A program made the translations under genes and the position numbers. 64,000 nucleotides of DNA from JAJPKK01 sp963747835 (GTDB taxonomy: Bacteria; Pseudomonadota; Alphaproteobacteria; Rhizobiales; Xanthobacteraceae). This document shows positions 49,209 through 57,438 of the stretch, one piece after another; position 1 is the stretch's first letter; each line of letters opens with the position of its first letter. The stretch is taken from contig CAVVGO010000001.1 in the NCBI GenBank assembly GCA_963747835.1, forward strand, positions 1 through 64,000. The letters are read 5' to 3'. The notes below the pieces were generated by a model. It saw only the letters and a program-made list of their open reading frames with translations. It was not told the DNA's origin and did no database searches.

Positions 49209-49488
49209 GGTCACCTGCCATCCATAGGAAATGTGAGCGCTTGACATAAACGCGCGCGACGGAGTGGCCAGCCGCAGCCATGGGCGCCATTTGACGCAGC
49301 AGCCGGCTGGCATTGAGGAGGTCCAGAATCAAGAGCGGCCCACGCGGGCCGCTCACTTTCGCACTGTTCGAAGTGTTTGACGGGCCGACTGCTCTAAGAT
49401 TCGCCGCGACCGCGCAATGAGCCGCGTACCGCCCTCCACAAGCACGCGCCTGCGACAAGTTGACTCAGGATCGGCGCGGCGCGTCGGT

Positions 49489-50442
49489 TCAGTCGAACAG
49501 GCTCGATACCAACTCCTCCGCGGCGGTGCGGCCGATCGCGTCGCCGATCAAGCTCGCAATCGATAGCACGCGGATATTGCCGGAAACCCGCACGGCTTCG
49601 GTGGGCTGAATCAAATCGGTGATCACCAGCTCCTTGAGCTGGGAGGCGGTAGTCCGGGCTACTGCGCCGCCGGATAGCACGCCATGGGTGATATAGGCGT
49701 AGACCTCCTTGGCGCCCTGGGCGACCAGCGCGTCAGCGGCGTTCACCAGGGTACCGCCGAAATCAACGATATCGTCGACCAGGATGCAGGTGCGCCCGTC
49801 GACCTCGCCGATCACATTCATGACCTCGGATTCGCCGGCCCGCTCGCGCCGCTTGTCGATGATGGCGAGGGGCGCGTTGATGCGTTTGGCAAGACCACGG
49901 GCGCGCACCACGCCGCCGACATCGGGGGAGACCACCATGACCTTGTTGAGGTCGAACCGCTCCTTGATGTCGCGCACCATGACCGGGGCGGCATAGAGAT
50001 TATCGGTCGGAATGTCGAAGAAGCCCTGGATCTGTCCGGCATGGAGGTCGAGCGTGAGCACCCGGTCGGCGCCCGCATTGCTGATGATGTTGGCGACGAG
50101 CTTGGCCGAGATCGGGGTGCGGGGCCCGGGTTTGCGGTCCTGGCGGGCATAGCCGAAATACGGCACCACCGCGGTGATGCGGCGCGCTGAAGCGCGGCGC
50201 AACGCGTCCATGATGATCAGGAGCTCCATCAGATGGTCGTTGGCCGGATAGGACGTCGATTGGATGACGAAGACGTCGGCGCCGCGAACGTTCTCCAGAA
50301 TCTCGACGAAAATCTCCATGTCGGCGAAGCGGCGGACCACCGCCTTGGCGAGTGGAATGCGAAGCCTCGCCCCAATGGCCTCGGCGAGGCGCGGGTTGGA
50401 GTTACCGGCAACGAGCTTGATCGCTGCGTTGGTCCCCGCCAT
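49489..50442 (-). CDS. prs: Ribose-phosphate pyrophosphokinase
   Basis: Prs makes PRPP from ribose-5-phosphate and ATP. The 317-residue class I enzyme has VAGNSNPRLAEAIGARL, RRFADMEIFVEILENVRGADVFVIQSTSYPANDHLMELLI, VPYFGYARQDRKPGPRTPISAKLVAN, LTLDLHAGQIQGFFDIPTDNL, VVSPDVGGVVRAR and the PRPP-binding loop VDDIVDFGGTLVNAA. In that loop, position 228 is Phe where Ser or Thr is nearly universal (DDIVD-S/T-GGT). The change is one base (TTC for TCC) at 49759-49761. Otherwise every motif is normal. Confidence 0.96.
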   Translation of the reverse strand: MAGTNAAIKLVAGNSNPRLAEAIGARLRIPLAKAVVRRFADMEIFVEILENVRGADVFVIQSTSYPANDHLMELLIIMDALRRASARRITAVVPYFGYARQDRKPGPRTPISAKLVANIISNAGADRVLTLDLHAGQIQGFFDIPTDNLYAAPVMVRDIKERFDLNKVMVVSPDVGGVVRARGLAKRINAPLAIIDKRRERAGESEVMNVIGEVDGRTCILVDDIVDFGGTLVNAADALVAQGAKEVYAYITHGVLSGGAVARTTASQLKELVITDLIQPTEAVRVSGNIRVLSIASLIGDAIGRTAAEELVSSLFD

Positions 50443-50630
50443 TCACGCCTCCTTGCCGGCCAGGCTGCGGATGCAACCTCCACGCCATTTGCAGCGCAAC
50501 GGCCACCGCGCTGCCGCCAGAACGATCACCTGGAACAGACCCCGGGCGCGGCGGTCATAACAATTACGTCAGGGCGATGGCAATACGAGCCAACCCGTTG
50601 TCCCGATGGATTTTTAGGGTCGACCGCCGG

Positions 50631-51188
50631 TTATGGGAAGCGCGGCAGCGGCAGGTAGGCCATTGCGGCCGCGTCGGCCGGCGCAAATGCCACGTTGGGC
50701 GCCGCTTCGGGTGGCGTGCCGGGCAGTTCGCCCGGAGGGTTGGGAGAGGCGAGGTAAGCTACCAGGCGGTCGATGCCGTCGCGGGCAATTCGTCCAATTG
50801 CCTGATCGTCCGCGACCGCCCACGCATTACGATCGGGTGCTGCCCCGGCCACTTCGCCGGACAGCCGCATGGTGCGCTGACGGTCGACATTATAGATGTC
50901 CAGCACCCAAACGATGGTCGAGCGCTTGCCTTGCGTGTGGGCCGCCATATAGCCGCGGACGCGGTATTGCGCCGGCTGATCGCGCGACACCACCGTGACC
51001 TGGCGAGCACTAGCCTCCTGGTCGAGTTGCGCGACCAGCTTGCGGAAAACGGTTTCGGGCGGCCCGTCGATGGATTCGAACGCGACTGTGGGACCTCCCA
51101 GGCTGGTCAGTCCAACGATAGGCGAACCCGAAGTGTTGCAGCCCGCCAGCGCCAGGGCGCAGCCTGCTGTCATGACCACTTTGCGCAC
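50631..51188 (-). CDS. Putative lipoprotein of unknown function
   Basis: A 185-residue product if GTG 51188 is used: MRKVVMTAGCALALAGC gives a short basic region, hydrophobic core and lipobox L-A-G-C, i.e. a lipoprotein signal cut before Cys. ATG 51173 is an alternative with a shorter leader. The mature part has FESIDGPPETVFRKLVAQLDQEASARQVTVV, YRVRGYMAAHTQGKRSTIVWVLDIYNVDRQRTMRLSGEV and a Pro-rich tail. The repeated beta pattern (YRVRGY, STIVWVLDIY, RTMRLSGEV) resembles outer-membrane assembly lipoproteins. Function is unknown. Confidence 0.78.
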   Translation of the reverse strand: MRKVVMTAGCALALAGCNTSGSPIVGLTSLGGPTVAFESIDGPPETVFRKLVAQLDQEASARQVTVVSRDQPAQYRVRGYMAAHTQGKRSTIVWVLDIYNVDRQRTMRLSGEVAGAAPDRNAWAVADDQAIGRIARDGIDRLVAYLASPNPPGELPGTPPEAAPNVAFAPADAAAMAYLPLPRFP

Positions 51189-51510
51189 TACGCCGCGCGC
51201 GCGAAGCCATGCCGCCGCACCGCACCGGTACGTTCCACGCAACATCGCCGATCCCTGTCACCGCGGTCGTTCGATTTGCCGGTCTGAGTGCCGGAACGAG
51301 CCGCACGCCCCAACGATTTGGTAACCATATTCCGGCCCGAGGTCCAGGGATTCCGCAAACGGCTACTTGTGCGTCGGCCACCACCGAGTCGTTGCAGTCG
51401 ACGAGCAACCGCAAAGGTCCACCGCCGAGTTGCGGCACCAAGTCGGGTCGACGGGCGGCAAACAAGAGATATCAGCCAAGTGTCGTCAGCCAAGCGCCAG
51501 ATAAGAATCC
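51189..51510. other. 322-bp intergenic region
   Basis: Between the lipoprotein and DUF1275 genes, both minus strand. Short overlapping frames have no ribosome site or recognisable content. Nothing else is supported. Confidence 0.45.
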
Positions 51511-52179
51511 TCAATCCTCCAGCCGCATGACCGCACTCGCCGCGCCGACGACGACCGGCACCACGAGACCGTAGAAGCCAATCCAGGCATAAAGCGTCGC
51601 CGCCGCCGCACAGCCGGCGGCGAACGACAGGATGCCCCGCAGCATGCGGTAGAAGCGCGCGCGCACCATCACGGCCTGTTCGGGTGCGACGCCTTGCAGG
51701 AGGTCGACCGCGTCCAACACCGCCTGTGTCGTGTTGCCGGTCATCAGCGTCGTCGGCGGGATGCTCGAAAAATGCACGCGCTGGGTTGCGTTCTGCACCG
51801 CCATGGCGGCGATGCCGGCAAAGCCGGTGAGCAGCGCCGCGGGTGAATCGCTGTTCGCAAACGGGCCGAGCGTGACCGCCAGCACCAGGAAGGCGAACAG
51901 GAACGCGACCTTGACGCCGAGCAGGATCCGCAATGCCGGCAGCCCGCGGGCCCGCATGGCGGCTCCGGCAACTCGTGCCAGGGCGATCACCACGATGAAT
52001 TCCGGCAACGCCACCAGCTTGGCGACCACGCCGGCCGTTCCAAGCGCCAGCGCCGCGCCGAGGGTGACGAAGTTTCCGGTCACATGGGCGGTGAACAGCC
52101 CCTGCAAGCCGAGATAGCCCATGGTATCGACGAAGCCGCCGTTGAAGGAAAGCAGCGTCGCAACGCCAAATTTCTTCAT
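51511..52179 (-). CDS. DUF1275 (YoaK) family membrane protein
   Basis: A 222-residue protein with six or more hydrophobic helices. The family opening TLLSFNGGFVDTMGYLGLQGLFTAHVTGNFVTLGAALALG (G-F-V-D and HVTGN) is followed by ALLTGFAGIAAMAVQNATQR and PPTTLMTGNTTQAVLDAVDLL. The repeated TGN motifs are characteristic. Related proteins are annotated as YoaK or formate-transporter-like permeases, without proven substrate. Confidence 0.92.
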   Translation of the reverse strand: MKKFGVATLLSFNGGFVDTMGYLGLQGLFTAHVTGNFVTLGAALALGTAGVVAKLVALPEFIVVIALARVAGAAMRARGLPALRILLGVKVAFLFAFLVLAVTLGPFANSDSPAALLTGFAGIAAMAVQNATQRVHFSSIPPTTLMTGNTTQAVLDAVDLLQGVAPEQAVMVRARFYRMLRGILSFAAGCAAAATLYAWIGFYGLVVPVVVGAASAVMRLED

Positions 52180-52307
52180 GATCGAGCCCTCGCGTCAGGC
52201 CCACACCTGACGAGCGATCCTACACCAGGCTCAATCCGGGTTCGTCATGCCGGCTCACTCATGCCGTCATTGCGCCATGTGCCGCAGTTATCGCGCGAGC
52301 TCCGCGG

Positions 52308-53150
52308 TTATTTTCGGGTCTGCTTGAAATATCGCAGATCGGGCGGTGGCTGGTCCTTCTTGGCCGGCATCAGGAAGCCGTCGCCGCTAAGGAAATAGTT
52401 CTCTTTGCCGATCACCACATGATTGTTGCTCTCCGAGCACAAATCCTCGTGCCATTCGACCTTGCTCACGTGATAATAGTCCTTCATCACGGTCCACGGT
52501 CGCGTCAGCGCGTGATCGATCACGGTGATCTGGTTGTGCAGGATGTTCTTGTTGGTGGCATCGAGAAACAGCCTCTCCTTGATGATGGATTGGTTGTCGG
52601 CATGCAGCGGCAGGCCGCTCGGCTCGTAATTGCGCGGACCCTTGAAGTTGCGCGTTTCGACCTCGAGGGTGTCGTAGCGGCCGTCGCCATCGGTATCGAA
52701 CCATTTGCCGATCGAGTAGCCCGCATAGGTCGGCTCCTCCTCGTCCGAAAAGCTGCGGCCGTCGGTGTAGATCCAGCGCGGCAGGTTGTTCTCGAACATC
52801 ACATAGGTGATCTCGGGCTGGATCACGAAACCCATGGTCCGCAGGATGGTCATGAGCCGCGGCATGCCGTTGCTCACGCAGGTGACGCGGGTATCGAGCC
52901 CCTGACCGCCGGATGCCTGGTCAGCCATGCTGGCCTCCCAGATGCCCTGATATTCTGGCGTCAGCGGAGGATTCTGATCACGTCCCGGGCGCCGGGTCTC
53001 GTCCCACGCATTGATCGTCCCGGGCTTTCGCCTCCACTGGCCCGACCAGTCCGGATATTTGGTCTCGTCGAACGCCGTCGCGACACTCGCCGTTAGCGTC
53101 AGCGCCGCCATCAGCGCGATCGCGCCGATCGCGCTTCGATTGAACGTCAT
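52308..53150 (-). CDS. Secreted protein of unknown function (paralogue-like to the gene at 13448)
   Basis: A 280-residue product from ATG 53150 (GGGAGGACCC), with a signal peptide ending ASVATA-FDE. The mature part reads YPDWSGQWRRKPG, LTPEYQGIWEASMADQ, CVSNGMPRLMTILRTMGFVIQPEITYVMFENNLPRWIYTDGRSF, YAGYSIGKWFDTDGDGRYDTLEVETRNFKGPR, KERLFLDATNKNILHNQITVIDHALTRPWTVMKDYYHV. The order of motifs (aromatic N-terminus, short C-x-P block, I-G-x-W ... D-T-L-E-V/I, E-R-x-x-L, PWT) follows the 13448 protein. This family is abundant in some soil bacteria; no activity is known. Divergent from the NHL gene at 53339. Confidence 0.8.
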   Translation of the reverse strand: MTFNRSAIGAIALMAALTLTASVATAFDETKYPDWSGQWRRKPGTINAWDETRRPGRDQNPPLTPEYQGIWEASMADQASGGQGLDTRVTCVSNGMPRLMTILRTMGFVIQPEITYVMFENNLPRWIYTDGRSFSDEEEPTYAGYSIGKWFDTDGDGRYDTLEVETRNFKGPRNYEPSGLPLHADNQSIIKERLFLDATNKNILHNQITVIDHALTRPWTVMKDYYHVSKVEWHEDLCSESNNHVVIGKENYFLSGDGFLMPAKKDQPPPDLRYFKQTRK

Positions 53151-53338
53151 GATGGGTCCTCCCGACTTCGCCATGCTCCGCGCGGCTTGCCGCTGGTTTT
53201 TCCGAATATACACGGTCCGAGCGCATCGGCGGAAGGTCGGGGTGTACGCAAGAAATGACGTCGGGCGAGTGCCTCCGGGATAAGCGATCCTGGACGTGCT
53301 ATGTTGGCGTTATAAACAAAATAAAGGGGGGAACCCAG

Positions 53339-54355
53339 ATGACGCGATCGACATTGATTTTGGCCCTCGCGGCGGCAGCGTGCGTTTCCGGCGCGTTCGC
53401 CCAGACCTCAAGCCCGCCGCGCAACGACCTGCCGCAGCCCTACCGCACGACCCGCGACTGGGGCGAATTGCCGGCGGGCATGAAATGGGCGGCGGTCACC
53501 TCCATCGAGGTCGCGGCTGACGGCAACGTCTACGTCATCCATCGCTGCTTCGCCAATTCCTGCGCCGGCCGCTCCGAGCCGCCGATCCTCAAATTCGATC
53601 CCGGCGGCAAGCTCATCAAAGCCTTCGGTAATGGCAAGTTCGTGTTCCCCCACGGCTCGGCGCTCGATCCCGATGGCAATCTGTGGGTCACCGACGCCGG
53701 CGGAGGAGACGGCATCGGCCACCAGGTGATCAAATTCTCCCCCGACGGCGTCGAGCTGATGCGGCTGGGCAAGCCCGGCGTGTCGGGCTCCGGACCCGAC
53801 CTGTTCGACCGGCCGAACGATGTCGCGGTGGCGTCGAACGGCGATATCTTCGTCACCGACAGCCATCGCCGCGGGAAGAACAACCGCGTGGTCAAGTTCG
53901 ACAAGACCGGCAAGTACATCAAGGAATGGGGCCACAAAGGTTCCGGCCCCGGCGAGATTTCGGAGCCGCACGCCATCGCGATGGACAGCCGGGGCCGCCT
54001 GTTCGTGGGCGACCGCGAGAACAACCGTATCCAGATCTTCGACCAGGACGGCAAGCTGCTCGACGAATGGCGGCAGTTCGGACGCCCCAGCGGCATCTAC
54101 ATCACCAAGGACGACACCATCTACGTCGCCGATTCCGAATCCGGCCCCGACTCCGGTGCCAACGAGCTGATGGGCATCAAGAAGGGAATCCGTATCGGCA
54201 GCGCGCGGGACGGCAAGGTGTTCGCCTTTATCGAGGACATGGAATCGACCACGCCCGATCACTCGGGGGCGGAGGGCCTCGGCGTCGACGCGCAAGGCAA
54301 TGTCTACGGTGCGGTGGTGCGGCGGCAGATGCTGGAGCGGCACGTGAAGAAGTAG
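53339..54355 (+). CDS. NHL-repeat beta-propeller protein, secreted
   Basis: A 338-residue protein from ATG 53339 (AAAGGGGGGAA). A signal peptide (LILALAAAACVSGAFAQ) leads into a six-bladed NHL propeller: VTSIEVAADGNVYVIHR, ILKFDPGGKLIKAFGNGKFVFPHGSALDPDGNLWVTDAGG, VIKFSPDGVELMRLGKPG, FDRPNDVAVASNGDIFVTDSH, EPHAIAMDSRGRLFVGDRENNRIQIFDQDGKLLDEW, PSGIYITKDDTIYVADSESG. The HRCFANSCAG segment in blade 1 contains a probable disulfide. It is of the same family as the broken gene at 632. The periplasmic role is unknown. Confidence 0.9.
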   Translation: MTRSTLILALAAAACVSGAFAQTSSPPRNDLPQPYRTTRDWGELPAGMKWAAVTSIEVAADGNVYVIHRCFANSCAGRSEPPILKFDPGGKLIKAFGNGKFVFPHGSALDPDGNLWVTDAGGGDGIGHQVIKFSPDGVELMRLGKPGVSGSGPDLFDRPNDVAVASNGDIFVTDSHRRGKNNRVVKFDKTGKYIKEWGHKGSGPGEISEPHAIAMDSRGRLFVGDRENNRIQIFDQDGKLLDEWRQFGRPSGIYITKDDTIYVADSESGPDSGANELMGIKKGIRIGSARDGKVFAFIEDMESTTPDHSGAEGLGVDAQGNVYGAVVRRQMLERHVKK

Positions 54356-54436
54356 GCCGGCGGCCCCCCGGCCGTGTCGCCAACGGGTTGGCGCTCCCTT
54401 TTCGGCGGGTCTCCGTTTTTCGTGCCGCAGCTCCGC

Positions 54437-54463
54437 AAAAAAAACGCGCCCTTTATGGGCGCG
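54437..54463 (-). terminator. Rho-independent terminator of the small gene at 54520
   Basis: On the minus strand: CGCGCCC, five-base loop, GGGCGCG (54463-54445) followed by eight T (54444-54437). It is a textbook intrinsic terminator 57 bp after the stop of the 70-aa gene. Confidence 0.9.
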
Positions 54464-54519
54464 CAATTTACGGGGACATTATTATTTTGGGGCTTGGGGT
54501 TTTTCGGTGTGGGCTAAGG

Positions 54520-54732
54520 TCAGCGGACCGTCGAGGCCCCGCTATTGGTGATCGCGATTGGCTTGCCGGCTTTCACCGCGGGGCCTGCAGTCTGGATGCG
54601 CGCTGTGGTGTCGATCGTGGTGGTGCGGGAGGTAATCCCGACGACGATAACCGCGATCGACGCGACCAGCGAGATCACCACAATCTTCAGGTGGGTGGTA
54701 CGGTCCGCGGTAAAAATCGTCGAGTTGTTCAT
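54520..54732 (-). CDS. Small single-pass membrane protein, rhizobial family of unknown function
   Basis: A 70-residue protein, MNNSTIFTADRTTHLKIVVISLVASIAVIVVG..., with an excellent AAGGAGGG six bases before ATG 54732 and a strong terminator downstream. One transmembrane helix (residues 14-32) is followed by a short periplasmic part ending AGKPIAITNSGASTVR. The same N-terminus (MNNSTIFT-DRTTHLKIVV) and the end (STVR) are recalled from multicopy small proteins in Bradyrhizobium and relatives. Function is unknown. The signals suggest high expression. Confidence 0.85.
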   Translation of the reverse strand: MNNSTIFTADRTTHLKIVVISLVASIAVIVVGITSRTTTIDTTARIQTAGPAVKAGKPIAITNSGASTVR

Positions 54733-55109
54733 GACAAACCCTCCTTCGGGCTTATAAGTAGTTAGTGTTTCCAAAGGGCTTTTGGGTTCAAACGTTCCTA
54801 ACGGCCCGATAACTTTTTCTCGATCAAATCCAAAACATGCAAAAAGACTAGCATTTTCAAAGTGTTGTCAGATTTAACGGAATTCCCCACGCGTCTACTA
54901 AGTAGTTAACGCGCGAGAATCCGCCGCGTTTCGCGATCCTGATCACAATTCGTTGATCACACGCGGTTCGGCGCCGGCGGCCCGCCGATGCCTCGCCATG
55001 GGCGGGATTGAATGTTTCGCGGCGCGATGCCAACACAGAGCGTCGCCCCCGCTCGCGCGAGAATCATTGCGCCCGGCCGCAAGCAGGCCGACACGGACAG
55101 GACCAACCA
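54733..55109. other. 377-bp region between divergent 70-aa gene and recN
   Basis: AT-rich near the small gene. It holds two copies of TAAGTAGTTA (54755-54764 and 54899-54908); the first belongs to TTATAAGTAGTT, which also occurs at 28448. GGAAC on the minus strand near 54795 is similar to an EcfG -35, but no good CGTT partner lies at the right distance. No gene is supported. Confidence 0.45.
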
Positions 55110-56783
55110 ATGCTGACCCGGCTCTCGATCCGCGACATCGTGTTGATCGATCGCCTCGATATCGATTTTGCCGCCGGATTGTCGGTGCTGACCGGCGAGA
55201 CGGGTGCCGGCAAATCGATCCTGCTCGACTCGTTTGCACTCGCGCTCGGTGCGCGGGGCGATTCCAGTCTGGTCCGCGAGGGGACCGAGCAGGGTCAGGT
55301 GACGGCGGCCTTCGACGTGCCCATGGACCATCCGGCGCGGGCGATCCTCAAGGCAAACGACATACCGGCCGACGAGGACCTGATCCTGCGACGCGTCCAG
55401 CTTGCCGATGGCCGCACCCGGGCATTCCTCAACGACCAGCCGGTGGCGGTGCAGGTGTTGCGGGCGGTTGGCAGCGCGCTCGTCGAAATCCACGGCCAGC
55501 ACGATGACCGCGCCCTCGTCGACACCGCCACCCACCGGCTCCTGCTCGATGCCTATGGGGGCCTCGAAGCCGATGCCGCCGCGGTCAACCGGCTGTGGGC
55601 GCTGCGCCGCGAGGCCGAAGCCGAGGTCGCGCGCCACCGCGCCGCAGTGGAGCGCGCCGCGCGCGAAGCCGACTGGCTGCGCCACGCCGCGAAGGAACTC
55701 GCCGAACTGGCGCCCGAACCCGGCGAGGAATCCGCGCTTGCCGAGCGTCGCACCGGCATGATGCAGTCCGAGAAGGTTGCGGAGGATTTGCGCGAGGCCG
55801 AAGCCGCGGTCTCCGGCAGCGCTTCGCCAGTGCCCATGCTGGCGGCCGCGGTGCGGCGGCTGGAGCGGCGCCAGGGCCAGGCGCCCGCCTATATCGAGCC
55901 TGCCGTGAAGGCTCTGGACGCCGCCATCACGGCGCTCGATGAGGCGCACCATCACATCCGGCAGGCCCTTGTGGCGGCGGCTTATAATCCGCACGAATTG
56001 GAGCGCATCGAGGAGCGCCTGTTCGCGCTGCGCGCCGCCGGGCGCAAATACAATGCTCCGGTCGACGAACTCGCTGCCCTGAGCCGGCGGTACGCCGCAG
56101 ACCTCGCCCTGATCGACGCCGGTACCGCGCGTCTCGCCGAGTTGGAGAAGCAGGCCGCCGCGGCCGCCGAACGCTACGCCAAGGCGGCGACGGCGCTGTC
56201 CGGGCGGCGGCGTGAAACCGCCGAGACGCTCGACAAGGCGGTCAACGGTGAACTCAAGCCCCTCAAGCTCGAGCAGGCGCGATTCTCCACCGCGATCGCG
56301 ACCACGCCCGATGCGCCGGGGCCGGACGGCATCGACCGGGTGGAATTCTTCGTGCGCACCAATCCGGGTACCCAGGCGGGGCCGCTGATGAAGGTCGCGT
56401 CTGGCGGCGAACTTGCCCGCTTCATGCTGGCCCTCAAGGTGGTGATCGCCGACCGCGGCTCGGCGCCGAGCCTGGTGTTCGACGAAATCGATACGGGGGT
56501 CGGCGGCGCGATTGCCGACGCCATCGGGGTGCGGCTTGCGCGCCTTGCCCGGCGGGTCCAGGTGCTGGCCGTCACCCATGCGCCCCAGGTCGCGGCGCGC
56601 GCCGGCCACCATTACCTCATTACCAAGGATGCGCTCGCCAAGGGCAAGCGGGTGGCGACGCGGGTGGCGGCGCTGGAGCCCGAGCGCCGCCGCGAGGAGA
56701 TCGCCCGTATGCTGGCCGGCGCCGAGATCACCGCCGAGGCCCGCGCGGCCGCCGATCGCCTGATGCGCGCGGCTGCCGGCTGA
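55110..56783 (+). CDS. recN: DNA repair protein RecN
   Basis: RecN is an SMC-like ATPase in double-strand-break repair. The 557-residue protein starts MLTRLSIRDIVLIDRLDIDFAAGLSVLTGETGAGKS (Walker A GETGAGKS) at 55110. ALVEIHGQHDDRAL is the Q-loop region. A central coiled coil (about residues 160-360) follows, then LMKVASGGELARFMLALK (signature), SLVFDEIDTGVGG (Walker B) and LAVTHAPQVAARAGHHY (H-loop). Length is normal. It stands alone; in many relatives it follows bamD. Confidence 0.97.
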   Translation: MLTRLSIRDIVLIDRLDIDFAAGLSVLTGETGAGKSILLDSFALALGARGDSSLVREGTEQGQVTAAFDVPMDHPARAILKANDIPADEDLILRRVQLADGRTRAFLNDQPVAVQVLRAVGSALVEIHGQHDDRALVDTATHRLLLDAYGGLEADAAAVNRLWALRREAEAEVARHRAAVERAAREADWLRHAAKELAELAPEPGEESALAERRTGMMQSEKVAEDLREAEAAVSGSASPVPMLAAAVRRLERRQGQAPAYIEPAVKALDAAITALDEAHHHIRQALVAAAYNPHELERIEERLFALRAAGRKYNAPVDELAALSRRYAADLALIDAGTARLAELEKQAAAAAERYAKAATALSGRRRETAETLDKAVNGELKPLKLEQARFSTAIATTPDAPGPDGIDRVEFFVRTNPGTQAGPLMKVASGGELARFMLALKVVIADRGSAPSLVFDEIDTGVGGAIADAIGVRLARLARRVQVLAVTHAPQVAARAGHHYLITKDALAKGKRVATRVAALEPERRREEIARMLAGAEITAEARAAADRLMRAAAG

Positions 56784-56874
56784 CCCTGTGCCGCCATGCC
56801 CTGCCAAGCGATCGGCGTCGCGCGGCGAACCGGCATCTGCTAAGGTCGCTCAAACAGGTCGGGGAGGAAGTGCA

Positions 56875-57324
56875 ATGTCTGCTCGTATTGTCGTCGCTAC
56901 CGCCGCAGCAGCGGCGCTTATGCTTGGGACCGCGTCCTACGTGTCGCGCGCCGCCACTACGCTGGACTACGAGTTCTTCAAGGCTAAGGTGCAGCCGATC
57001 TTCCTTACCAAGCGCCCGGGCCATGCGCGCTGCGTGATGTGTCACGCCGAGGCCAACAACATGCTGAAGCTGCAGAAGCTCCCCGACGGCCAGACCAATT
57101 GGACCGAGGAGGACACCCGCAGGAATTTCGACACCGTGTCCAAGATCGTGCAGGCGGTCGACGATCCGTTGACCGCCAAGATTCTGATCCACCCGCTCGC
57201 TCCGGAAGCGGGCGGCGATGCCTACCATTCGGGCGGCCGGCAGTTCGCCAACAAGAACGATCCGTATTGGAAGACGATCGCCGCCTGGGCCCAGGGCGCG
57301 ACGCTCGCGTCCACAAAGAAGTAG
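56875..57324 (+). CDS. Exported c-type-cytochrome-like protein with one CxxCH site
   Basis: A 149-residue protein from ATG 56875 (GGGGAGGAAG). A signal peptide ends near YVSRA-ATT. The mature chain reads LDYEFFKAKVQPIFLTKRPGHARCVMCHAEANNMLKLQKL, i.e. F-K-x-x-V-x-P-I-F followed by C-V-M-C-H, as in the N-terminal parts of DUF1549/planctomycete-type cytochromes, and later AKILIHPLAPEAGGDAYHSGGRQF and YWKTIAAWAQG. A haem c is likely attached at the CxxCH; the axial Met is uncertain. It converges with the YVTN propeller gene and may serve the same periplasmic process. Confidence 0.82.
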   Translation: MSARIVVATAAAAALMLGTASYVSRAATTLDYEFFKAKVQPIFLTKRPGHARCVMCHAEANNMLKLQKLPDGQTNWTEEDTRRNFDTVSKIVQAVDDPLTAKILIHPLAPEAGGDAYHSGGRQFANKNDPYWKTIAAWAQGATLASTKK

Positions 57325-57342
57325 AATCCAGGCCTGTCGTTC

Positions 57343-57384
57343 AAAAAAGAAGCGACGCTCGCGGTCAGGGAACCGGAGCGTCGC
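57343..57384 (-). terminator. Terminator of the YVTN propeller gene
   Basis: On the minus strand: GCGACGCTC (57384-57376), 15-base loop, GAGCGTCGC (57360-57352), then TTC and six T (57348-57343). A nine-bp perfect stem with T-run; it may also act for the converging cytochrome gene. Confidence 0.75.
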
Positions 57385-57438
57385 CCGATAGGTACTCAAG
57401 AGGGCGAAGCATGCTGAGGTAGCAGCATCGCGCGTTTT

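Noticed and set aside
54957..56807. 616-codon frame opposite recN
   Set aside because: Composition (Gly/Arg/His) is that of an antisense shadow; recN has every family motif on the plus strand.
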